From positions 1,364,001 to 1,428,000 of the forward strand of contig OZ037854.1 in the NCBI GenBank assembly GCA_964035575.1: a DNA stretch of 64,000 bases, read 5' to 3'. The notes under the pieces were generated by a model that worked only from the letters and a program-made list of their open reading frames with translations, made no database searches and was not told the origin of the DNA. The position numbers and the translations under genes were made by a program. The stretch comes from Rhynchopus sp. YZ270_cl-10 (taxonomy: Eukaryota > Euglenozoa > Diplonemea > Diplonemida > Diplonemidae). Of this stretch, positions 52,853 through 64,000 are shown one piece after another (position 1 is the stretch's first letter; every line of letters begins with the position of its first letter).

Positions 52853-53582
52853 TTATTGTCTTTTTGCTGTGTAGGGGGAACCCTGTACATTCCATACATC
52901 TCAAATAGCCCAAATAAATTTTCACTGGGAGTAAGTGATTAGGGCTGATTAGGGATGTGTGATGCTCCAATTTGCGGTTACGACTTCATAATGGATTCAG
53001 GAGCATCCAAACATCCCATTTTCCCGTTAGTTTCCCATTTTTGACGATCTGGCTATTGCAGAATAGAGGTGAAAATGACATTTTGCTGGGTCATTTTCGC
53101 GAACTCGATTAGGGCACTTCTGATGCTCTAATTTGCGGTTACAACCTCATAATGAATTCAGGAGCATCCGAATGACCCATTATCCCAACGTTTTCACATT
53201 TTGGACGATCTTGCTATTGCGGAGTATCCGGTGGAAAATCGGAAAATTCCATGTGTACCGTGTTTCACTGGGAGTAAGTGATTAGGACATGTGTGATGCT
53301 CCAATTTGCGGTTCCGACCTCATGATGGCTTCAGGAGCATCCAAATAACCCGTTTTCCCAACGTTTTCGCATTTTTGACCAGTTGGGCTGTTGCGGAATA
53401 GCAGGTAAAAACGGTCATTTTGGCCACCTCAATTAGGGCACTTCTGATGCTCCAATCAAATCGTCCGACCTCATAATGGGTTCGGGAGCACCCAAATAAC
53501 ACATATTCCCAACGTTTTCGCGTTTTTGATCCTGTGTGAGCAATCCAGAACAACTTTCTGCTTCAGTAAAAAAAAGTAAAAA
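52853..53582. repeat. Diverged ~165-bp repeat units
   Basis: Counterpart of 22102-22636 but about 190 bp longer, so unit number differs between arms. No gene. Confidence 0.8.
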
Positions 53583-53701
53583 GGATTCAAGCACCCGGAC
53601 TTCCCAGCTGGTCACCCACGCCAGTACTATCCAGGCCTGCTGGTGCTTAACTTCTCAAATCAGGCGGGATGAGGTGTATTCACCAGAGTATGGCCGAATC
53701 C
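53583..53701 (-). rRNA. 5S: 5S rRNA, copy 5
   Basis: Inverted counterpart of 21983; 119 nt with GGATTC/GAATCC ends. Confidence 0.95.
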
Positions 53702-53785
53702 AATACTGAGTCATGATGGACAACATGTGAACAGGTTGTTTGTGACCTAACAACGAACCAGAAATAGGACAGTGAACAAAAAACA

Positions 53786-53858
53786 AGGCACTAGAGGGGA
53801 TCGAACCCTCGACCTCTCGCTTACTGGGCGAGCGCTCTAACCACTGAGCTATAGCGCC
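53786..53858 (-). tRNA. tRNA-Thr-AGT: tRNA-Thr(AGT), arm copy
   Basis: Inverted counterpart of 21826; loop CCAGTAA, C32 and C33 kept. Confidence 0.92.
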
Positions 53859-53979
53859 ATGCTTTCTCTCCATCTTCTTTTCTTTGAAGGGGGTCTTTTG
53901 AAATGTACAGAGCACGCATCAAAAATTTCCTTCATACCTCCGCGATGGTGAAAAAATTTTTAACGAAGGAGCCTAGTAA

Positions 53980-54061
53980 GGCGAGGTGGCCGAGTGGTCT
54001 AAGGCGCTACGTTCAGGTCGTAGTCTCTTCGGGGGCGTGAGTTCAAACCTCACCCTCGTCA
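53980..54061 (+). tRNA. tRNA-Leu-CAG: tRNA-Leu(CAG), arm copy
   Basis: Inverted counterpart of 21623; loop TTCAGGT. Confidence 0.95.
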
Positions 54062-54139
54062 CTTTTTCTTCGTTGTGTGATCACTTAAAAGCCTATTTCG
54101 GCCCAAAGCTTGTTGTTTTAAAGAAGCATCATAATTGTG

Positions 54140-54211
54140 GGGCTCTTAGCTCAGTGGAAGAGCGCCCGTTCCGCATACGGGAGGCCGAGAGTTCGAACCT
54201 CTCAGGGTCCA
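54140..54211 (+). tRNA. tRNA-Ala-CGC: tRNA-Ala(CGC), arm copy
   Basis: Inverted counterpart of 21473; loop TCCGCAT, C33 kept. Confidence 0.9.
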
Positions 54212-54288
54212 CAGTTTTTTTTTCCCCTGTTTTGTTTCTCCTGTGTAAATTGGTTCTCAGAGCTTTCACACCTTGCTCCCTAAAATGT

Positions 54289-54360
54289 GGCTGTTTAGCT
54301 CAGTGGTAGAGCACATCATCCGTAATGATGGGGTCGTGGGTTCAATCCCCACAGCGGCCT
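54289..54360 (+). tRNA. tRNA-Thr-CGT: tRNA-Thr(CGT), arm copy
   Basis: Inverted counterpart of 21324; loop TCCGTAA, C33 kept. Confidence 0.9.
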
Positions 54361-54467
54361 AGGTTTTTTTCAGAGCTCCCCAAGAATTTCCAACCTAACT
54401 TGGGGTTTGTGGGTTTGCGGTCACTGGTGCACACATGGCCTGTGGACGGGCAGGGACAAAAAAAATT

Positions 54468-54797
54468 GGGTGCTTGCGTTGTGTGCTGGATCGGGACCAC
54501 CAGTAAACTGGCAATCCCACATCCAGTTCTAATATTTGAAGTGTGAAATAGAACGCAATCGGAAGATTAGTTTACACGAATGTAAGAATAATATCGTCAT
54601 GGTAATATTCTGTACAGATTGTACGGGATTTACTATCATATGAGAGTAGTCCGTCGCAGGCCACATCGGGCCCGCAACATGACCGGTCTTCACACAAAAT
54701 TGTAAAAGAATTTTCCTTGGAAAAAATGTCTTTTTCAAGTTTTTGTTGTTGCTGAACGAGTTGTTTGGTTTCGAAGTAGCACACTAACTTAGCACCC
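54468..54797 (-). ncRNA. ncRNA-X, arm copy of the 330-nt variant
   Basis: Inverted counterpart of 20887 with the same paired ends and 3' hairpin; T8 follows on the minus strand. Confidence 0.7.
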
Positions 54798-54820
54798 AAA
54801 CATGCAGCAAACATCGGAAT

Positions 54821-54857
54821 ACAAGACAGGGTCGTCTTGTTGGAGGTGGGTCAGGGT
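54821..54857 (-). promoter_or_regulatory. Palindromic upstream element of ncRNA-X
   Basis: Palindrome at 54821-54840, gap 54798-54820 of 23 bp. Confidence 0.85.
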
Positions 54858-54907
54858 CTGGACATCCTCAAATGTGCACACCTAATACAACAGAAGAAAA
54901 GGAAAAA

Positions 54908-55026
54908 GGATTCAAGCACCCGGACTTCCCAGCTGGTCACCCACGCCAGTACTATCCAGGCCTGCTGGTGCTTAACTTCTCAAATCAGGCGGGATGAGGT
55001 GTATTCACCAGAGTATGGCCGAATCC
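54908..55026 (-). rRNA. 5S: 5S rRNA, copy 6
   Basis: Inverted counterpart of 20658, 119 nt. Confidence 0.95.
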
Positions 55027-55080
55027 AATAATAGGTCTGGATAGAAAAGCTGGGAAGACTTATTACCAGTCCGTTTTTAC

Positions 55081-55134
55081 CTGAGAAGTTAGACACCTCC
55101 AAGCCTGGATAGTACTGGCGCGGGTGACCAACTG
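55081..55134 (+). pseudogene. 5S rRNA fragment, arm copy
   Basis: Counterpart of 20549-20602: CTGAGAAGTTAGACACC then GGATAGTACTGGCGCGGGTG, truncated at both sides. Confidence 0.75.
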
Positions 55135-55379
55135 GATAAATACACCGAAAAATAGATCTAAATTGTCAGACCGGTTCTTAGCTGTGCGCATCCATAAAAA
55201 ACTAAAAAAATACTTGCGTCAGAAAATCCTAGTGTGTTGTACCGTGGTCCGATATTCTTTCGGTCCCGGGTTCAACACCTGAGACAGATAATATATTTTG
55301 ACTTTTTCAGATTTTTCTCATTTTTTTGTCTCCTCACTCTTTCTGAGAATCTTCAAAATTGTCAAAAGTGAGAAATTTT

Positions 55380-56850
55380 TGGGAAAATGGCATATTTAGG
55401 GGCTCCTGAATCCATTATGAGGTCAGATGAATCAATCTGAGCATCACACATATCCTAATAGACAAAATGTCCGTTTATCAAAATACCTGAAAATGCCTCT
55501 TTATCCTATCTAAGGATGTCAGAAACCCTTAAAAGTGCAAAAATCTTGGGAATATAGGGTTTTTGGGCCATTCTGAATCCATTGCGGGGTCGGACGATTT
55601 GATTGGAGCATCAGAAGTATCCTAATCGGTAAAATGTCGCAAAAATATGGGCAAAATGCCTTTATACCCTATCTAAGCAATTAGAATGTGCTCTAAAACG
55701 CAAAAATCTTGGGAATATGGGGTTTTTGGGCACATCTGAGTTCATTGCGGGGTCGTACGATCAGATCTGAGCATCACATAATGTCTAGAATTTTACAGGT
55801 GCAACAAACACCTGTATTTTGGTGTAACATGCATATAACCATATCTGAATACCTTAAATTTGCACGAAAATGCAAAAATCTTGGGAATATGGGTTTTTTG
55901 GGCACATCTGAGTCAATTGCGGGGTCGCACGATCAGATCCGAGCATCACACAATACCTAGAATTTCAACTATGCAATAAACATGTCTATTTTGGGTAAAA
56001 TGGCTAATAACCACATGTAAGTAGCTTAAAAATGCTCTAAAATGCAATAATCTTGGGAATATGGGGTTTTTGGGCACATTTGAGTTCATTGCGGGGTCGC
56101 ACGATCAGATCCGAGTATCACACAATGTCTAGAATTTCAAAAAAGCAACAATCACATGTATTTTGGTGTAAAATGCATATAACCATATCTGAATGTCTCA
56201 AATACGCATGAAAATGAAGAAATCTTGGGTATATAGGGTTTTTGGGCACATCTGAGTCAATTGCGGGGTCGTACGGTCAGATCCGAGCATCAGACAATGT
56301 CTAGAATTTTAGCTATGCAACAAACACCTGTATATTGGGTAAAATGGCTAATAATCATATCTAAATGGCTCATATATGCTCGAAAATGCAAAAATCTTGG
56401 GAATGTGGGGTTTTTGGACATTTTTGAGTCAATTGCGGGGTCGTACGATCAGATTAGAGCATCACACAATGTCTCAAATTTTACAGGTGCAACAAACACC
56501 TGTATTTTGGTGTAACATGCAAACAACCATATCTAAATACCTCAAATTTGCACGAAAATGAAGAAATCTTGGGTATATAGGGTTTTTGGGCCAATCTGAG
56601 TCAATTGCGGGGTCGCACGGTCAATTCCGAGTATCAGGCCCTCTCTACAACTTAGCCGGTGCTCAAACATAGGGGTTACAGGCAAATATACCTGTACACA
56701 GGCATATGACCTCTGTACGAACCTTCTTTTCACTCGAAAATGCAATTTTCTTGGGTATATGGGGTATTTGAGCACATCTGAGTCAATTGCGGGGTCGTAC
56801 GCTCAGATCCGAGCATCACACACTGTCTAACTGAGAAATATTTTGAAAAA
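55380..56850. repeat. 172-bp tandem repeat block
   Basis: Counterpart of 18837-20340, with ATTGCGGGGTCG cores in the plus orientation; a few substitutions separate it from the left arm (GGACATTTTTGAG versus GGGCATTTTTGAG near 56420). Confidence 0.88.
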
Positions 56851-58433
56851 AGTCGATTTTTTGGTGAAAATATTTTTCACAGAAAATCGAATTTTACTAT
56901 TAAGATTGGCTTTGGGCATGACCCAGTAAGGTTACTATGGGCCCCATGGGACATATACACCCGAATACCAGGCCGTATTTTCAAAAAGTTGATAATCCCA
57001 GTATATGGTATGGCCCTGTGGTACGAAATTTTTGGCCGAAAAAATCGACCAAAAAATCGTCATTTTTGGGGGTCACGGTGACAAAAAGTTGCATTTATTC
57101 ACGAAAAATGGTCGGAATGTGACTTGAATGGGCTCTAATGGGTATATTATGCACATAACATACCTAAATTATGTCGATATTTCACCGGCGGAGCCGAAAA
57201 TATCGATTTTCAGGGTGTGCAAAACTGTAAAAATGACGAAAATCGGAAAAATGACGATTTTTTGGTCAAAATATTTTTCACAGAAAATCGAATTTTACTA
57301 TTAAGATTGGCTTTGGGCATGACCCAGTAAGGTTACTATGGGCCCCATGGGACATATACACCCGAATACCAGGCCGTATTTTCAAAAAGTTGATAATCCC
57401 AGTATATGGTATGGCCCTGTGGTACGAAATTTTTGGCCGAAAAAATCGACCAAAAAATCGTCATTTTTGGGGGTCACGGTGACAAAAAGTTGCATTTATT
57501 CACGAAAAATGGTCGGAATGTGACTTGAATGGGCTCTAATGGGTATATTATGCACATAACATACCTAAATTATGTCGATATTTCACCGGCGGAGCCGAAA
57601 ATATCGATTTTCAGGGTGTGCAAAACTGTAAAAATGACGAAAATCGGAAAAATGACGATTTTTTGGTCAAAATATTTTTCACAGAAAATCGAATTTTACT
57701 ATTAAGATTGGCTTTGGGCATGACCCAGTAAGGTTACTATGGGCCCCATGGGACATATACACCCGAATACCAGGCCGTATTTTCAAAAAGTTGATAATCC
57801 CAGTATATGGTATGGCCCTGTGGTACGAAATTTTTGGCCGAAAAAATCGACCAAAAAATCGTCATTTTTGGGGGTCACGGTGACAAAAAGTTGCATTTAT
57901 TCACGAAAAATGGTCGGAATGTGACTTGAATGGGCTCTAATGGGTATATTATGCACATAACATACCTAAATTATGTCGATATTTCACCGGCGGAGCCGAA
58001 AATATCGATTTTCAGGGTGTGCAAAACTGTAAAAATGACGAAAATCGGAAAAATGACGATTTTTTGGTCAAAATATTTTTCACAGAAAATCGAATTTTAC
58101 TATTAAGATTGGCTTTGGGCATGACCCAGTAAGGTTACTATGGGCCCCATGGGACATATACACCCGAATACCAGGCCGTATTTTCAAAAAGTTGATAATC
58201 CCAGTATATGGTATGGCCCTGTGGTACGAAATTTTTGGCCGAAAAAATCGACCAAAAAATCGTCATTTTTGGGGGTCACGGTGACAAAAAGTTGCATTTT
58301 TTCACGAAAAATGGTCGGAATGTGACTTGAATGGGCTCTAATGGGTATATTATGCACATAACATACCTAAATTATGTCGATATTTCACCGGCGGAGCCGA
58401 AAATATCGATTTTCAGGGTGTGCAAAACTGTAA
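56851..58433. repeat. 401-bp tandem repeat, 4 copies
   Basis: Landmarks at 56937, 57338, 57739 and 58140. One unit more than either of the other arrays. Confidence 0.93.
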
Positions 58434-61400
58434 AAATCACCAAAATCCCAAAAATCACGATTTTTTTTCAAAAATATTTTTTTCAAAAAAATCGATTTTA
58501 AAATATTGGTTTGGCTTGTGCGGGGACCTGAATCTGGGGCAACATACCCTGTGGGACATATTGGGCCCGATGCAAGGCCGATTTTTCAAAAATATGGTTG
58601 CCCCGGTAGACGGTATGGCCCTGCAGGTCAGTGCATCGGGCCAAAAATCATGAAAAAATCATGATTTTGGGGTCTGGCACCCCATGGGCACATATATCTG
58701 GGGGTGTGAAATATGCATGGAATCGACCTATTGGGGGTGCTATAGGTCCTGGGGGCCCACATGGGCCATATTTCACGCTATTGGGTCACGGGAAAGTGAT
58801 TTTGACATTTTTTCATCGATTTTAGCTGTGAGAACCCTTCAAAAACACTGATTTTGGGGTGTTTCTGAGACGGTACGCTATACCCAGGGTCATATTAGGT
58901 ATTAGTCCGGTCGACTTTTTGAAAAAACGACCCCGCAATGGACTCAGGGGTGCCAGATAGTGTATATGCACCAGAATGGATTCACGGGAAAAGTCAAAAT
59001 TGGGTGTCAGATACATGCTGCCATAAGTGACGAATTTCAAAAGTTGAGATTTTTCGAAAATCAGGGTTCAGTACACGCTGTACCCAATCCTGGGGGCCAA
59101 AATTTTCAACTTTTTGAAAAAACGGGCGGTATATGGCCCTAAATTGTCAAAATGAGTTAATTGCGACCTCGGACGGCCTCCGGAGATGAGTAGAAGTTTA
59201 TTTACTGAAAAAAAAAGTCAAAACGCAGGCAAAATCCCACCTTCCACAGGTACAGTCAAAACTTTTATCCAGATCTCATGTTTTTTCAAAAAATTTTAAA
59301 TTGTTTTTATGACTAACACCTCCGAAATTTTTCCTGATAAGATGGAATATGGTCCTGTCGTAGTATGCAGTGTGTTTGCAGGCAAAAATTTGCATTTTCT
59401 CGCCCCAGACATTTTTTTATACATAAAAGTGCATAAAGGGACCCCTGACCCCAAAATCCGGGTTCCAGCTTTTTGAAGGGGTCACCCTACAGGCCACCTC
59501 AAAAAGTTGGCCCGTAGGGCCAACTTTTTGAAAAAACGGGGTTGCGATGTGTCCTGGGGGCCCGAAGGGCCCCCAGGACACATCGCTGGGAAAAAAATAT
59601 TAGGTTTTTTGGGGTCTATATAGGGTTGCTGTGGGGGTCACATGGCCGAAAAATGGCCATTTTTGGCCTATTTTTGGCCATTTTTTTAAGGTAAAAAATC
59701 CACTTTTTTTTTGTACATCCCCTTGCCCCCGGTAAAATTTACCAAACATATGGCCCTGTTGGACATACTGGGCCCATGAGTCGGTCGCTGGATCACCAAA
59801 CTAGTTGCCCTATTTGCTAAAATCATGTTTTCAGGGTCAAAAATAGGGTGTTTTTTAGGGTCAAAAATAGGGTGTTTTTCAGGGGTATGTTAACCACGTA
59901 TGTGTCTTAGGGACCAAATTTTCCAGGAATGTGAACCAATCGGGTCGCAATGGGTCCAGGGGGCCCGGAGGGCCCCCATGCAGGGAAAATTTGCAACAAT
60001 CCTGGGCAATGCTGGGGGCCGATAGGGTGTGCCTATACACGTGTTTTTACGTGTTTTTGGGCACTTTTCAGGATTTTCGAAAATTTTTGCAACACCAAAA
60101 TCAAAAATTTCGGTCTAGGAGGCCCATATCTGGAAAAAATCGATATTCCAATGGCCTCATTGGGACATATTGGGCCCAGGACCCTATTTTCAGGTCCCAG
60201 GAAAAGCCAAACCAATAAAAAAAATAGCTCAGGCGACCCCCAAAAATAGGCGAAAAACAGCCATTTTTAGGGTGTTTTTTAGGGGTATTTTTACACACAC
60301 AAATTGTTTACCATAGCACACCCCCAGGCTGCCTCAAAATTTTATCTTTATTTGATTTTTCCAACCCACATAGGGGTATTGGAGGCACAACTTTCACCAA
60401 GCCTGGGGAATTCGGCACTGCACACACACAACTGAAAAAGGCAAAAATCACCTGTTTTTCAAGGTGTCGCAGGGTAAATGTTGTTCCTTAAAAACCAAAT
60501 TTTTTCTAAAAAATCGGCCCTGCGGGTGAAAAAACGACACTATGGGGGGTATTCCAGGGTGTGGGGGCCCCAAAAATCCGGTTTAAGACCACGAGAGGGT
60601 CCGAATACACACCTGAGAAGGTCCCGGGGAGTAAAAAAATGGCCATTTTTGGGGGGTCAAAATCTCACTTTTTGGGGGGATGTTTGTATACCCAGTACCG
60701 ACCCACTAGCTGGGATGCCCAACTTTTCGCGAATATGGGGGCCCGTAGGGCCCCCGGGGCCCAGGGGGCCCAAAATATCGTGTTGCAGATGCCAGGAGAA
60801 CATGTTTCAATATTTTGGATACATTTTTCCATAGGGTCATTTTCAAAAGCACTGATTTTAGGGGTATTGAGCGAGGTACCCATACCCATGGGTTATCCTA
60901 TATATTAGTTTTCACTCGGATGTGAAAAAACGATGTCGCAATGGATTCAGGGGGCCCAAATAGGGTATATGGCCCAGGAAATTTTCAAAAAGTTGACCCA
61001 ACCAGGTATACAGGCATACAAGCCGGTAGGTCAACAGATAGGGTGTTTTCCGCACCCAAAATATGGGGTCATGACCATGTGGGTCAGACCTGAATTGATA
61101 AATGTTTCGCACAGGTTTTCGCGAATACCCCCTCTATTCCGAATGCGCTACAAGAGTTTTAAATTTTTGGCTATTTAGATTCACTTTTAAAAACAAAATG
61201 GGTCTCCAGAACACACATGAGGTTCACATGTACCTCTACAGAAACCTTGGTTTTGGTCGGATTTTGAGGCCAATTTTTGGGTTCCCACCAATTTCCTAGG
61301 GTATACTGGGATATTGCCCGTGTGTCCAAAAGTGATTTTTGGGGCCTTAGGACCCCGGAGAATCCATTTAACGGTCGTTTTTGCACCGGAAAGACCTATC

Positions 61401-62092
61401 TAGTACCCAAAAATCGAATTTTCATATTTTTGAAAAAGTGACCAAAAATCGACTTTTTTTGGTAACATTGTATGGCATAAATTATTCTACAGAATGTGTG
61501 ATGCTTGAATAAAAACTTACGACCCCATAATGTACTCGGAACTCAACCATGTAATTGTTGAGAAAAAAAAACTTTCCGAAAAAATGAAATTTCAACCCGA
61601 ATATGCACATTTGGGTCATTTTACGGCTATGTAGGTCATTTTGTATGTGTTTTTCGATTATATAGGTGATTAGGATATGTGTGATGCTCAGATTAAATCG
61701 TAAGACCCCGCAATTGACTCAAATGTGCCCAAAAACCCTATATACCCAAGATTATTAACTTTTCCAGCATATTGGACATCCTTAGGTATGGTTATAAGCC
61801 ATGATACGGCTATTGCTGGAAAAATAACCGTAAATTGTGGTTGGTATTGATTTCAGAAATTATGTGATGCTTAGATCATGCCATAGACGCTTTTAATGGA
61901 TTCATATGAGCTCATACTACCCATATACCCCTTCAGAAGCCCCTTTTGACTCTTATGAATATCGGCTTCCACTTGTGCAGAACCTTCTCAGTGTACAAGA
62001 TGTTAGGTACAAAAAAACCATCATATTTTTTACACTACTGGCATGCTTCCCAGGACACGTCTGTACTCAGAACGTTGTAGAGAAAAAAGGCA
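58434..62092. other. Repeat-derived arm segment without genes
   Basis: Direct repeat of 30713-34371. No gene found. Confidence 0.6.
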
Positions 62093-62208
62093 ACCAACGA
62101 TTTCTAAAGCTACAGTTTCTGTACTTCATTGGTATGGAAGCATGAAGATTATATTCTTCTCACACAACTTTGTCAAAACATGGCCAGTTTCGAAAGAGAC
62201 TGGCCTTT
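62093..62208 (+). ncRNA. SL RNA: Spliced leader RNA gene 11
   Basis: Direct-repeat copy of 34372; exon 62093-62131; -48 box 62045-62051. Confidence 0.94.
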
Positions 62209-62530
62209 TTTACGTTAGCATCACCTTCTGCAAACCCCAAAAAACACACATGATTCCCATCACACACAAGTGCTTGCTGCAACCCATTTGTATATTGCCT
62301 GCAAAACCATGTGTGCAACCATTTGTGGCACTGGTACCACATATACCCCTTCAGAAACCACTGTTGACTCTTATGAATATACTTGTGTAAGCCTCTCACC
62401 TAAGCATATTCTGTGCAGACCCTTCCCAGTGACCAATAGGTTAGGTACGAAAAAGCGACCATATTTAGGACACTGGAAGAAGGCTTACCAGTTCACGTTG
62501 GAGCTTAGAACATTGTAGAGAAAAAAGGCA

Positions 62531-62643
62531 ACCAACGATTTCTAAAGCTACAGTTTCTGTACTTCATTGGTATGGAAGCATGAAGATTATTCTTCACACA
62601 CAACTTTGTCAAACATGGCCAGCCTCGAAAGAGACTGGCCTTT
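62531..62643 (+). ncRNA. SL RNA: Spliced leader RNA gene 12
   Basis: Direct-repeat copy of 34810; exon 62531-62569; -48 box 62483-62489. Confidence 0.94.
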
Positions 62644-62964
62644 TTTACGTTAGCACGATTGTCTTTGTGCACAAGAAGCAAACCCAAAAACACACCCAAT
62701 TCACACCTGACCTAATGCACAAGTGCTTACTGCACCCCATTTTTAAATCGCCTGCAAAACCATATTTGTGACACTTGTTCCCCTTCAGAAGCCACTGTTG
62801 ACTCTGTCGAATATCCTTCTGTAGGATCACACTTAAGGATATTTTTATGTAGAACCTTCACAGTGACCAAGATGTCAGGTACGAAAAAGCAACCGTATTA
62901 TAGACATTGGCAGAAGGCTTCCCAGAACAAGTGGGTACCTAGAACATTGTAGAGAAAAAGGGCA

Positions 62965-63078
62965 ACCAACGATTTCTAAAGCTACAGTTTCTGTACTTCA
63001 TTGGTATGGAAGCATGAAGATTATTCTTCTCACACAACTTTGTCAAAACATGGCCAGTTTCGAAAGAGACTGGCCTTT
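62965..63078 (+). ncRNA. SL RNA: Spliced leader RNA gene 13
   Basis: Direct-repeat copy of 35244; exon 62965-63003; -48 box 62917-62923. Confidence 0.94.
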
Positions 63079-63157
63079 TTTACGTTAACACGATCGTCTT
63101 GTGCACAAGAAGCAAAAAAACCCACACAACAACAGCAGAAGTTTAGAACCACATTCA

Positions 63158-63195
63158 GACCCTGACCCAACTCCAACAAGGGGCCCCTGTCTTGT
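63158..63195 (+). promoter_or_regulatory. Palindromic upstream element of U6
   Basis: Direct-repeat copy of 35437-35474; palindrome 63176-63195. Confidence 0.85.
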
Positions 63196-63218
63196 CAACC
63201 ACCTTGTGCATATATACT

Positions 63219-63323
63219 GGACCCCAGAAATGGGACATCCGTTAAAATTGGATCGATACAGAGAAGATTAGCATGGTCCCTGCGCAAGGATGACACGCAT
63301 TAATCGAGAAAGTATCAACTTTT
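63219..63323 (+). ncRNA. U6: U6 spliceosomal snRNA, third copy
   Basis: Direct-repeat copy of 35498, with ACAGAGA, GATTAGCA and the T9 terminator intact. Confidence 0.97.
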
Positions 63324-63543
63324 TTTTTGTCCCCCGGATCACACGCATTTTTTACACTGGTGTCTTCTTCATGCTTCCCAGACCAACACATATGTGCAGA
63401 CATACCCATCACCCACAGGTGGCAAGTGGCAGGCTGCAGTAACCCATTGAAATATTGGTTTCAAAAAACGACCATATGGTTTATGCTACTGGCATGCTTC
63501 CCTGAGCATATACATGTCGAAAGCTGTGTAGAGAAAAAGAGCA

Positions 63544-63657
63544 ACCAACGATTTCTAAAGCTACAGTTTCTGTACTTCATTGGTATGGAAGCATGAAGAT
63601 TACTCTTCTCACACAACTTTGTCAAAACATGGCCGGTTTCGAAAGAGACTGGCCTTT
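63544..63657 (+). ncRNA. SL RNA: Spliced leader RNA gene 14
   Basis: Direct-repeat copy of 35823; exon 63544-63582; -48 box 63496-63502. Confidence 0.94.
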
Positions 63658-63748
63658 TTTACGTTAGCATGATTGTCTTTGTGTGTCTTTGTGCAAAGCA
63701 AAAAAAAAAACACACACAAGAAGTGAGGATCTTCAAAACCACGTTTTT

Positions 63749-63785
63749 GACCTGACCCACCTCCAACTAGACAACCCTGTCTTGT
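63749..63785 (+). promoter_or_regulatory. Palindromic upstream element of 7SL
   Basis: Direct-repeat copy of 36028-36064; palindrome 63766-63785. Confidence 0.82.
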
Positions 63786-63808
63786 ATTCCGACAATATGG
63801 TATCTATT

Positions 63809-64000
63809 GAGCCGGGATGTGTTGGCTGCATCCTGAAACCCCTAGCTTCTGGGGGGGCAAGCTTCTCCAGAACTGGGCACTCTTTGAGGTGGACCAAAGG
63901 CACCTTCAACTTCTGTGTTGATGTGTTGTCCGTGTTAGTCTACTGTCCTGTTTGCGGCCTTGGTGTAAACCAGGGCAACAATCAGAGTGAAATGGGGTGA
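63809..64000 (+). ncRNA. 7SL: SRP 7SL RNA, cut by window end
   Basis: Direct-repeat copy of 36088. Only the Alu domain and the first part of the long helix are in the window, so the state of the 3' end cannot be judged. Confidence 0.8.

Larger units (their letters stand above)
50513..64000. repeat. Third arm: inverted copy of 12099-24950
   Basis: Reverse complement of the left arm gene by gene and array by array; its last 6.8 kb is also a direct repeat of 29508-36279. It continues past the window. Confidence 0.92.

Overview
The window is eukaryotic and almost certainly from a diplonemid (Euglenozoa). Fourteen small genes carry an identical 39-nt exon ending TTCTGTACTTCATTG followed by an intron starting GTATGG, which is the spliced-leader (SL) RNA layout of diplonemids and kinetoplastids and looks closest to the diplonemid form. 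The 11-nt intron in tRNA-Tyr and the clustering of 5S, SL, U and tRNA genes agree with Euglenozoa. I cannot name the species.

No convincing protein gene is present. The locus is an RNA-gene superlocus embedded in repeats. It holds 63 intact tRNA genes covering 44 anticodons plus a separate initiator tRNA-Met; of a normal eukaryotic set only Leu(TAA) and Sec(TCA) were not found. It also holds 14 SL RNA genes, six 5S rRNA genes, U1, U2, U4 and U5 (one each), U6 (three copies), a U3-like snoRNA, SRP 7SL RNA (three loci, one degenerate and one cut by the window edge) and a structured ~325-nt RNA that I could not identify (called ncRNA-X here; two long copies, one shorter copy, one fragment).

Layout. 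1-790: unassigned. 791-10312: 5.6 copies of a 1688-bp tandem repeat. 10313-11369: unassigned. 11370-24950: left arm, with the SL/U6/7SL cassette, a repeat-derived middle (401-bp and 172-bp arrays), then 5S, ncRNA-X and tRNAs. 24955-29307: satellites with 25-bp, 73-bp and 8-bp units. 29308-29507: 200-N assembly gap. 29508-37016: inverted copy of the SL/U6/7SL half of the left arm. 37017-50512: unique core with U2, U4, U3, U5, U1, two 5S genes and 32 tRNAs. 50513-64000: inverted copy of nearly the whole left arm, which repeats 29.5-36.3 kb directly at an offset of 27721 bp and runs off the window.

Two promoter classes can be read from spacing alone. SL, U2, U4, U5 and U3 have a 7-bp GNTTMCC-type box at exactly -48 to -42 from the inferred 5' end (U1 has it too). 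U6, 7SL and ncRNA-X share a different ~37-bp element whose palindrome ends exactly 23 bp before the inferred 5' end. 5S and tRNA genes are expected to use internal promoters and mostly end in T-runs. Together the genes supply translation (tRNA, 5S), secretion targeting (7SL), rRNA processing (U3), cis-splicing (U1, U2, U4, U5, U6) and trans-splicing (SL).
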